Below are positions 6,106 to 11,504 of a stretch of 11,960 nt of DNA, piece by piece (the stretch's first letter is position 1; each line of letters starts with the position of its first letter). Both the position numbers and the translations under genes were made by a program. The stretch spans positions 6,855 to 18,814 of the forward strand of contig PMCH01000318.1 in assembly GCA_003154055.1 (NCBI GenBank). The letters are read 5' to 3'. The stretch comes from Acidobacteriaceae bacterium (lineage in GTDB: Bacteria; Acidobacteriota; Terriglobia; Terriglobales; Acidobacteriaceae). The notes below the pieces were generated by a model. It searched no databases and was not told the origin of the DNA. It worked only from the letters and a program-made list of their open reading frames with translations.

Positions 6106-8535
6106 TTATGGACTCTGCGGGGCGCTCGACGACCGCACCGCTTCCTGGCAAGCGCTGGCTGCGGTCAGTACTTTATTGAACGCCGGCTCAGCGCGCAGCT
6201 TGGCCAGCAAGGGGTCGGAAAGAAGGTTGGAATAGGCGCAATAATTCTGCTCGACCGCGCTTTGTAGCCGATGCAGCGCGGCTTGCTTCTTGCCACAATA
6301 GCCGAAGATTGCTCCTTCGTAGTACCAGGTTTCCGGGTCCAGTTCGGTCGCCTGCGTGGTTTCTGCCACGTGCGCAAGCCTTTCCAGTTCCGCCGACAGC
6401 GGCACCTGCAGGCAAGCTTCCAGCAGGTCGCGGTGATAGCGCGGAGTAGCGGCCATGTGCTTCACCGCTTCCCGTGCCTCCGCCACTTTGCCTTCGCGCA
6501 ACAGAATGGATGGTGTGATATACGCCGCCCATTCCGACCCGGCATCCAGCCGGACATAATCCGCCGCCCGCTGCGTCCTGCCCAGTTCCATGAAAGCCCA
6601 TGCGCAGGAGCGGAAGGTAAAGTTCCCCGGATCCAGTGCCAGCGCCGTGTCGCATTCGCTCGCCGACCGCTCCAGCATTCCCGCATAGCGATACACATAG
6701 CCCATCACGAAATGGGCCTCGGCGCTGTCTGGACGCCGCTTCACCAGCGCCTGGGCGGCTTCGTAAGCCTTGCCCAGTTCCCCCCGCTCGACGCGGTTGG
6801 TGATCAACTGCCCGGCCGCTCCCACCCGGTTGGGATCCAGTTCCAGCGCTCGCTCGTAGGCCTTGTTGGACCGCTGGAACATCGCCTCCCCGCCGTCCGA
6901 ATAGTCCGCGTCGAAGTAGCAGCGGCGCCCCAGTTCTTCCCAGGCGGGGGCGTAGTCGGGATCCATCTGCACCACATGCTCCAACACGGCGATGGCGTCC
7001 TTGTTCGGCTGGGGATCATGAAGCAGGGCGAGGCTGTGCAGATAGAGATCGTATGCCGCGGGGTTTTTCGGGCGGGTCCCGGTGTCAACCAGACCGCCCG
7101 CCACTCCCAGAGTCGGCAGCAACCCCTGGCGCATCTGCGCCGCAATCTTCGACTGCAACTCGATCAGGTCCTGCGCTGGTCCGGTAATGTTGGTTTGCCA
7201 CAGTAACCGGTTGTTGCCGACCTCGATGGCTTCCAGCGTCACCAGCAGATTGTCCCCTTGCTTCAGAAAGTGTCCCGTGATCACGGTTGCGACGTGCACT
7301 TCCTTCCCCGCCTGCTGCGGGTCAACATCGTTCGCCGAATATTTTCGCGTGATCGACGACGGACGAACATCCAGCGCCCGGGTGTACGTCAGCACGTTGG
7401 CAATTTCGTCGGCCAGAGCAGACCGTAGAAACTCCACGCTGATATCGCCATTCATGTTCTGCAGCGGCAGCACGGCAATCGTGTTTCTTTGCGCACCCGC
7501 GTTGCTCAACGCCCGGTGCTTGAACCACCACGCTCCCACCGCCGTCAGCACCGTGATCAGCAGCGCCGTCACTCCCACCAGAAGGTAGGTCTGGTGTTTA
7601 TTGGAAGCCTGGAACGTGGTCGTCGCGATGCGGTACGGCAGTGCCGGCCGCTTCGCACCGGTCTTGGTGAGCCCGGTCTCCGTTTCCTTCTTCAGCGACT
7701 GGAGGTCGCCTTTCATCGCCAGCGCATTCGGATACCGGTTGCCCCGGTTTTTCTCCATCGCGCGCCCGATAATGCCCTCCATTTCCGAAGGCAGCCGATG
7801 ATTCAATTGCAGCGGAGACACCGGCTTCTGGTTCAGCACCGCATCCAGCGTGGTGACCACGTTGCCCCCGGAGAACGGCTTCTTCCCGGTGGACATCTCG
7901 TAGAGCACCACCCCCAGCGAGAACAGGTCGCTGCGCGGGTCAAGTTCCTCGCCCCGCGCCTGTTCCGGGGACATGTACACGGCCGTTCCCGGAATCACGC
8001 CAATTGCCGTCAGCGAGTCTTCCGCTTGTTTCACCGCATCGTCGTCCTCGGCGGTTCCGACCTCCTTCGACAGCTTGGCCAATCCAAAGTCGAGGATCTT
8101 CGCCTGCCCGGTCGGGGTGACAAAAATATTCGCCGGCTTAATGTCGCGGTGGATAATTCCCTTGGCGTGCGACGCACCCAGCGCATCCGATACCTGGATG
8201 CCGATGTCGAGAATCTCATCCAGTTCCATCGCGTTCCCGCGGATCCGCTCCTTCAGGCTGATGCCGTCGAGTTTCTCCATGACGATGAACGGGTGCCCGT
8301 TCATGTCCTCAATGTCATGGATGGTGCAGATTCCAGGATGGTTCAGTTGCGAGGCGGCCCGCGCTTCCCGCACAAAGCGGTCCAGCGACTTCGGGTCGTT
8401 CAACATGCTTTCCGGAATGAATTTCAGGGCGACGTGCCGTCCGAGGCGCGTATCTTCCGCCTCGTACACCACGCCCATGCCGCCACCGCCGAGTTTCCCC
8501 ACGATCCGATAGTGGGAGACTGTCTGGCCGATCAT
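6106..8535 (-). CDS. Membrane Ser/Thr protein kinase with TolB-like and TPR sensor part
   Basis: 809-residue PknB-type (Hanks) kinase. Kinase domain about 9-280: glycine loop GGGGMG (16-21), catalytic lysine K38 in VALKF, H129-R-D131 in IIHRDIKPAN, D149-F-G in KILDFGLAK, and S189-P-E for the usual APE. All catalytic residues are present, so it should be active. The activation segment carries an acidic stretch (about 160-175). One membrane segment lies at about 317-337. Outside it follow a TolB-like domain (about 350-450; TIAVLPLQN, ALADEIANVL) and TPR-like repeats (about 495-785; blocks ending in LDPN or LDPG). The layout is kinase inside, ligand or partner sensing outside; signal and targets are unknown. 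The ATG at 8535 has GAGG 8 bases upstream and its own promoter. It is convergent with the DUF3788 gene. This architecture is common in acidobacteria. Confidence 0.94.
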   Translation of the reverse strand: MIGQTVSHYRIVGKLGGGGMGVVYEAEDTRLGRHVALKFIPESMLNDPKSLDRFVREARAASQLNHPGICTIHDIEDMNGHPFIVMEKLDGISLKERIRGNAMELDEILDIGIQVSDALGASHAKGIIHRDIKPANIFVTPTGQAKILDFGLAKLSKEVGTAEDDDAVKQAEDSLTAIGVIPGTAVYMSPEQARGEELDPRSDLFSLGVVLYEMSTGKKPFSGGNVVTTLDAVLNQKPVSPLQLNHRLPSEMEGIIGRAMEKNRGNRYPNALAMKGDLQSLKKETETGLTKTGAKRPALPYRIATTTFQASNKHQTYLLVGVTALLITVLTAVGAWWFKHRALSNAGAQRNTIAVLPLQNMNGDISVEFLRSALADEIANVLTYTRALDVRPSSITRKYSANDVDPQQAGKEVHVATVITGHFLKQGDNLLVTLEAIEVGNNRLLWQTNITGPAQDLIELQSKIAAQMRQGLLPTLGVAGGLVDTGTRPKNPAAYDLYLHSLALLHDPQPNKDAIAVLEHVVQMDPDYAPAWEELGRRCYFDADYSDGGEAMFQRSNKAYERALELDPNRVGAAGQLITNRVERGELGKAYEAAQALVKRRPDSAEAHFVMGYVYRYAGMLERSASECDTALALDPGNFTFRSCAWAFMELGRTQRAADYVRLDAGSEWAAYITPSILLREGKVAEAREAVKHMAATPRYHRDLLEACLQVPLSAELERLAHVAETTQATELDPETWYYEGAIFGYCGKKQAALHRLQSAVEQNYCAYSNLLSDPLLAKLRAEPAFNKVLTAASACQEAVRSSSAPQSP

Positions 8536-8563
8536 CCCAAGGGCCTCGGTGCTGTCGCGGCTA

Positions 8564-8593
8564 ATGGTAGGACCCCAGAAGCGCTCCGGTCAA
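8564..8593 (-). promoter_or_regulatory. Probable promoter of the kinase gene
   Basis: On the minus strand: TTGACC at 8593-8588 (5/6), an 18-base spacer, and TACCAT at 8569-8564 (4/6). The start of transcription near 8557 gives a leader of about 22 bases that contains the GAGG ribosome binding site. It lies between the REP-like repeat at 8604 and the kinase. Confidence 0.5.
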
Positions 8594-8603
8594 CCCACGG
8601 AGT

Positions 8604-8629
8604 GTGTGGCGCGGACACTCCTGTCCGCG
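8604..8629 (+). repeat. REP-like hairpin repeat, copy 3
   Basis: Identical over 26 bases to the copy at 4627: GTGTGG, stem CGCGGACA (8610-8617), loop CTCC, stem TGTCCGCG (8622-8629). It sits between the end of the DUF427 gene (stop at 8658) and the kinase promoter. As both genes read on the minus strand, it is 3' of the DUF427 gene but in the opposite orientation to it. Confidence 0.86.
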
Positions 8630-8657
8630 TTTTCTTGGTTTTTGCCGGAACGCTCCG

Positions 8658-8942
8658 CTACTCTTCCACCCTCACGCCCTTCCAGAACGCCACGTATCCC
8701 CTGATCTGGCTGGCCGCCGCCTTCGGCTCCGGATAGAACCATGCCGCATCCCGGTTCCGCTTGCCATTGACCTCGACATCGTAATAGCTGGCGGTGCCCT
8801 TCCACGGACACACCGTGTGGCTCGCGCTCGGTCGAAAGAATTCCTTGCGGACCGAGTCCGGAGGGAAATACTGGTTGCCTTCCACTTCTTCGCACCGGTC
8901 GCTCTCGGCGAGAACAGCGTTTTCCCAGATTGCTTTTGCCAT
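8658..8942 (-). CDS. DUF427 family protein
   Basis: 94-residue protein of the DUF427 family (PF04248), recognised by MAKAIWENAVLAESD, the centre FFRPSASHTVCPWKGTASYYDV and the end AAWFYPEPKAAASQIRGYVAFW. It has full family length, is soluble, and no reaction is established for the family as far as I know. The ATG at 8942 has AGGA 7 bases upstream; a stronger AAGGAGGATC (8968-8959) lies 16 bases away, an unusual double arrangement. It is followed on the same strand by the kinase gene after 122 bases holding a REP-like repeat and a promoter, so the two are probably not strictly co-transcribed. Confidence 0.88.
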   Translation of the reverse strand: MAKAIWENAVLAESDRCEEVEGNQYFPPDSVRKEFFRPSASHTVCPWKGTASYYDVEVNGKRNRDAAWFYPEPKAAASQIRGYVAFWKGVRVEE

Positions 8943-9336
8943 AGTATTTTCCTGGACAGATCCTCCTTGGCGCGGGGAAAAAACTCGCGAACATCAGCAC
9001 CACCGGGGAAGAGCGGCCGGTCAGGGGAAACTGTACAACATCACCGGCGCACAGTGGCACCCGGTTAGAAGAGACTGGCGCAAGAATGTACTAGACCGTT
9101 AATACCAAGAGAGCCATCACGCAAGATCGGTCCCCGAGGCAATGTCCCCCCTCAGGTCCAGTGGTAACTTGGGGTCGTATTTCGCTAACGCCCCGAGCGC
9201 GTTATCTGCTATTGTATGAGCGCGTCTGATTAGAGTCGGTTGTAGAGCAGCTTCAAGCCAACCAGCTAGCACTGCCCTCGGTACTTCCGAATCCCTTAAC
9301 AGCGTAAATTGATCGAAAGGAACACAAGTAACCAAC
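8943..9336. other. 394-base gap between divergent genes
   Basis: It must hold the promoters of the DUF427 gene (minus) and of the cold-shock gene (plus), but no convincing -35/-10 pair was found. TGC followed by TATTGT at 9207-9215 could be an extended -10 pointing towards the cold-shock gene, giving a leader of over 100 bases as is common for cspA-type genes. No RNA gene was recognised. A minus-strand reading at 9117-9300 looks mildly protein-like but has no credible start. Confidence 0.4.
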
Positions 9337-9540
9337 ATGGCAGAACAAGGAACAGTAAAGTGGTTCAACGACGCCAAAGGCTACGGCTTTATCAGCCGGC
9401 AGAGCGGCGAAGATGTTTTTGTGCACTTCTCGGCGATCCAGGCGGGTGGTTTCAAGAGCCTGCAGGAGGGCCAGAGTGTGGAATTCGAAGTGACCAAGGG
9501 GCCGAAAGGCTTGCAAGCTGACAACGTCCGCCCGCTCTAG
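9337..9540 (+). CDS. csp: Cold-shock protein (CspA family)
   Basis: 67-residue single cold-shock domain that binds single-stranded RNA/DNA and acts as an RNA chaperone in the cytoplasm. Both nucleic-acid motifs are intact: RNP1 as K14-G-Y-G-F-I19 and RNP2 as V27-F-V-H-F31. W9, F10 and N11 in GTVKWFNDAKGYGFI are also family-typical, as is the end GLQADNVRPL. The length is standard. The ATG at 9337 begins MAEQGTVKWF; the purine-rich AAAGGA (9316-9321) is 15 bases upstream, farther than usual. A conserved hypothetical gene begins 22 bases after the stop, with its start inside a hairpin. The long upstream gap would suit the regulated leader often found before such genes, but no cold-box motif was recognised. 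Confidence 0.96.
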   Translation: MAEQGTVKWFNDAKGYGFISRQSGEDVFVHFSAIQAGGFKSLQEGQSVEFEVTKGPKGLQADNVRPL

Positions 9541-9562
9541 GCGGCTCGTCTCGACCGCAGGC

Positions 9563-9591
9563 GTGCCCGTCCGAAAGCTCACGACGGGCAC
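9563..9591 (+). promoter_or_regulatory. Strong hairpin covering the start of the gene after csp
   Basis: A perfect 9-bp inverted repeat, GTGCCCGTC (9563-9571) and GACGGGCAC (9583-9591), with an 11-base loop. It begins 22 bases after the cold-shock stop codon. The first three bases are the only usual start codon for the next gene. It may attenuate read-through from csp or occlude the downstream start; there is no T-run. Confidence 0.6.
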
Positions 9592-9916
9592 ACTGCGCGG
9601 CAAGCCGAGACTTTTCAGGCAAAACACCAACGGAGAATTTCTGACCCGAGACGAATCCAGAGCTTGCTACGCCCTCATCCGGCATAACGTTCGCACTTAC
9701 GAGTCCGCGGGCGTGGTCCAAGTGATCCACGGTAAAGAGAACGCCGAAGCCACCATGAAGCAGTTCAAGGAAAGCCAGAGCTCAGCCGACGGCCACGAAG
9801 GCTGGCGTTATTTCCTTGAAAAAACCGAACTCCGCGCCGGCATGAACCCCGCCGAAGCCACCAACCTCCGCCAAAGAGACCTGGAAATTCGCGAAGCCAA
9901 AGAACTGGAGAAGTAA
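9563..9916 (+). CDS. Conserved hypothetical protein downstream of csp
   Basis: 117-residue soluble, charged protein, no domain named. The protein-like core starts at GKPRLFR and contains EFLTRDESRACYALIRHNVRTYE, then VIHGKENAEATMKQF, GHEGWRYFLEKTEL and a helical C-terminus rich in Glu, Arg and Lys (NLRQRDLEIREAKELEK). I have a recollection of similar acidobacterial hypotheticals but no function. The start is uncertain: the GTG at 9563 is the only ATG/GTG/TTG after the in-frame stop at 9491 that keeps the core. It has no Shine-Dalgarno at proper distance and sits in the 5' arm of a 9-bp hairpin. Translation may therefore depend on coupling to csp, 22 bases upstream. A REP-like repeat begins directly after its TAA. 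Confidence 0.68.
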   Translation: MPVRKLTTGTLRGKPRLFRQNTNGEFLTRDESRACYALIRHNVRTYESAGVVQVIHGKENAEATMKQFKESQSSADGHEGWRYFLEKTELRAGMNPAEATNLRQRDLEIREAKELEK

Positions 9917-9942
9917 GTGTAGGGCGGACACTCCTGTCCACC
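9917..9942 (+). repeat. REP-like hairpin repeat, copy 4 (one mismatch)
   Basis: GTGTAG and an 8-bp stem GGCGGACA (9923-9930) with TGTCCACC (9935-9942), loop CTCC, one C.A mismatch (9925/9940). Here the tetranucleotide before the stem is GTAG, as in enterobacterial REPs. It begins immediately after the stop codon of the hypothetical gene. The 77 bases from 9943 to 10019 hold nothing recognised. Confidence 0.82.
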
Positions 9943-10019
9943 GCTCTCGCATTTACCCCCAAGCCCACCCCTATGTGTGTGCACTCCCGCCCCGCTGCCC
10001 GCCCATCGATCAGACAAAA

Positions 10020-10214
10020 TCAGGAGGCCGGTGGGACCGTCCTTTCGGGGGCGTATGGAAACGTGTATTCATGAACCTTGCCGCAAGTCGGGCAGGTGAC
10101 CTTGGCGTTGAGATCGGCCAGTTGTTCCTTGTTGTGCGCGGCCATCTGTTCCAGAAAAGCGGTAAAGGTCGGGCCACAGTCCTTGCACAAGTCGTCAGTG
10201 TTCTCGTCGGTCAT
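10020..10214 (-). CDS. Small four-cysteine (zinc-ribbon-like) protein
   Basis: 64-residue protein from the ATG at 10214 (MTDENTDDLCKDC). It carries two C-x-x-C pairs, C10-K-D-C13 and C41-P-T-C44, the latter in VTCPTCGKVHEYTFPY, which suggests one structural zinc site. A helical stretch of about 25 residues (FTAFLEQMAAHNKEQLADLNAK) separates the pairs. A longer reading from 10322 is open, but its extra N-terminus is Arg/Pro-rich and unlike a protein; AAAGAA lies shortly upstream of the ATG and supports the shorter form. It is monocistronic, between a gene on the other strand and the divergent EthD-family gene. The role is unknown; zinc ribbons of this size can bind nucleic acid or proteins. 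Confidence 0.72.
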   Translation of the reverse strand: MTDENTDDLCKDCGPTFTAFLEQMAAHNKEQLADLNAKVTCPTCGKVHEYTFPYAPERTVPPAS

Positions 10215-10355
10215 AGTTGTTCTTTCAGAGTAGACGCCAAGTCCTATTCCACGCAACACCCGGTTCGATGCAACACAGGGAACCCGCAATTGGGGCGGCC
10301 GCGTGTCTCGTCCTTCCGGCATTTTGCGAACCGGGTGGGTGATGGGATCATCGGT

Positions 10356-10374
10356 GGCGGGTAGGCCACCCGCC
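10356..10374 (+). repeat. Hairpin, possible third dispersed repeat
   Basis: A perfect 7-bp stem GGCGGGT (10356-10362) with ACCCGCC (10368-10374), loop AGGCC. The 11 bases GGCCACCCGCC recur at 11431-11441, where GCGGG (11420-11424) can pair with CCCGC (11436-11440). It lies between the divergent four-cysteine and EthD-family genes. Confidence 0.45.
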
Positions 10375-10395
10375 CAATCGTCGCCCCGGCATCCC

Positions 10396-10404
10396 TGCTA
10401 GACT
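10396..10404 (+). promoter_or_regulatory. Possible extended -10 of the EthD-family gene
   Basis: TGC directly followed by TAGACT (10399-10404); the same TAGACT -10 is used before the antitoxin gene. No -35 is recognised at the right distance. The leader would be about 44 bases. Confidence 0.32.
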
Positions 10405-10454
10405 CATCCCGCCCAATTCGAAAGTACGAATCCCACGACCGGAGCAAACAACCA

Positions 10455-10766
10455 ATGATCAAGGTCAGCGTGCTATACCCAAACTACGAAGGCACCACCT
10501 TCGACATGGCTTACTATTGCGACCGCCATATCCCGCTGGTTCGACGACTGCTCGGCGTGGCGTTGAAGGCCGTGGCCGTGGAACAAGGCATCGGGGGCAT
10601 AGCCCCGGGATCACCCCCGCCGTATCTCGCCCTGGGACACCTGTCCTTTGAGTCCATCGAGGCCTTTCAAACAGCGTTTGGACCCAATGCGCCGCAAATC
10701 GTAGCCGACGTCCCGAACTACACCAACGCGCAGCCCACTATTCAGATCAGCGAAGTAAGGATCTGA
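10455..10766 (+). CDS. EthD family protein (dimeric alpha/beta barrel)
   Basis: 103-residue EthD-type protein of the dimeric ferredoxin-like (alpha+beta barrel) fold. Family marks are MIKVSVLYPN, the Y20-Y21-x-x-x-H25-x-P27 block (AYYCDRHIPLVRRLLG), then GIGGIAPGSPPPYLALGHLSFESIEAFQTAFG and PNYTNAQPTIQISEV. The length is normal. The family is named after a protein needed for ethyl tert-butyl ether degradation in Rhodococcus, but most members, often annotated as EthD family reductase, have no proven reaction. It is cytoplasmic, with no signal peptide. The ATG at 10455 has GGAG (10441-10444) 10 bases upstream. It is monocistronic here, convergent with the toxin-antitoxin operon 91 bases away. 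Confidence 0.9.
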   Translation: MIKVSVLYPNYEGTTFDMAYYCDRHIPLVRRLLGVALKAVAVEQGIGGIAPGSPPPYLALGHLSFESIEAFQTAFGPNAPQIVADVPNYTNAQPTIQISEVRI

Positions 10767-10857
10767 GGCGGGAAAGCCGTCGAGTCCTGTAAACGTCAAA
10801 GACACCGATCCACAAGCGTTTCGAGACAGCGGAAGAGTGAACGAGCCGCCCGCCGGT

Positions 10858-11133
10858 TCAGGGCCAGTCTTGCGCTCCGTGATAGATGCGGAGGATTTCT
10901 AGGTCTTGATCCTGGATGCGATACACCACGACGTACGGTAGGCCAGGAAAGACCAGTTCGCGGGTCCCTTCCATCCGCCCCTTGCGGCCACGGCGAGGGA
11001 ATGTTCCCAGGGCACCGCATCCATCGAAAAGAATCCCGGCGACCTTGGCGGCCGCATCCGGGTTGTCCTGCTGGATGTGGCGAACAATATTGTAGAGGTC
11101 TTGAGCGGCGGGAGTAGTCCAGCGCAGGTGCAT
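10858..11133 (-). CDS. parE: ParE/RelE-type toxin
   Basis: 91-residue toxin of the RelE/ParE superfamily: an N-terminal helical pair (MHLRWTTPAAQDLYNIVRHIQ), LGTFPRRGRKGR, then the typical beta end TRELVFPGLPYVVVYRI, LEILRIYHGAQDWP. RelE members cut mRNA on the ribosome and ParE members poison gyrase; the GTREL-PYVVVYR-HGAQ pattern is the ParE-like subgroup, but the target cannot be told from sequence. The ATG at 11133 follows the antitoxin TAA with no base between (TAAATG), so translation is coupled and the antitoxin is made first. Length and motifs suggest an intact, active toxin. Confidence 0.92.
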   Translation of the reverse strand: MHLRWTTPAAQDLYNIVRHIQQDNPDAAAKVAGILFDGCGALGTFPRRGRKGRMEGTRELVFPGLPYVVVYRIQDQDLEILRIYHGAQDWP

Positions 11134-11358
11134 TTACGGCTGCAGTATCTGTTTAATCCTGACGCCAACTTCGTCGTGCTCCACAAACTCGCCACGGTCG
11201 GCGGCGGCCAGACCAAGATTGACCGCTTCGATGAAGCGTATGTCATCTTCCAGATATCGGCTGAGGACCTGTTCCGCCAGTTCATCGGTCTTCAGGCCTC
11301 GCTGAGCGGCGATTTGAGCCAGTCGGGCTTCCTTTTCGGGTTGAAGACGTACTTCCAT
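11134..11358 (-). CDS. Antitoxin of the ParE-like toxin, probably ribbon-helix-helix type
   Basis: 74 residues from the ATG at 11358. The N-terminus MEVRLQPEKEARLAQIAAQRG fits the beta strand and first helix of a ribbon-helix-helix (CopG/ParD-like) DNA-binding domain, followed by TDELAEQVLSRYLED. The C-terminal part, ending GEFVEHDEVGVRIKQILQP, resembles the toxin-binding tail of such antitoxins. It should neutralise the adjacent toxin and, as the family does, repress its own operon. A GTG at 11364, two codons upstream, is open but lies before the predicted transcription start, so ATG 11358 is preferred. There is no Shine-Dalgarno: the mRNA is predicted to be leaderless. It is the first gene of the two-gene operon. 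Confidence 0.87.
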   Translation of the reverse strand: MEVRLQPEKEARLAQIAAQRGLKTDELAEQVLSRYLEDDIRFIEAVNLGLAAADRGEFVEHDEVGVRIKQILQP

Positions 11359-11364
11359 GGTCAC

Positions 11365-11393
11365 AGTCTAGGAAGGTTCGCGAGTGCTGTCAA
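11365..11393 (-). promoter_or_regulatory. Promoter of the toxin-antitoxin operon
   Basis: On the minus strand: TTGACA (11393-11388, 6/6), a 17-base spacer, and TAGACT (11370-11365, 4/6). Transcription starting 7 bases after the -10 box would begin at 11358, the A of the antitoxin ATG. The antitoxin operator would be expected to overlap this element, but no clear palindrome was identified. Confidence 0.72.
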
Positions 11394-11504
11394 ACGGCCA
11401 CCAAGCCACGTTTCAACAAGCGGGACGAGGGGCCACCCGCCTCTGAGACGGGGGAACCTTCCAACCAGCGGAAACCTGATCCCCCACCCTGACCACGTCG
11501 CGAA

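Noticed and set aside
7489..8736. 415-residue plus-strand reading
   Set aside because: Arg/His-rich antisense shadow of the kinase, which has unmistakable motifs on the minus strand.
8604..9068. 154-residue plus-strand reading starting in a repeat
   Set aside because: Antisense to the DUF427 gene, low-complexity composition, starts inside a REP-like element.
9117..9377. 86-residue minus-strand reading before and into csp
   Set aside because: Its start lies antisense within csp; the tail looks mildly protein-like but shows no start site or recognised domain. It could be a gene relic, but that is not supportable.
10244..10462. 72-residue minus-strand reading
   Set aside because: It reads through a hairpin repeat and the EthD-family gene leader, with no ribosome binding site or family likeness.
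11362..11364. GTG as antitoxin start
   Set aside because: It lies between the -10 box and the predicted transcription start, so it would not be on the mRNA.
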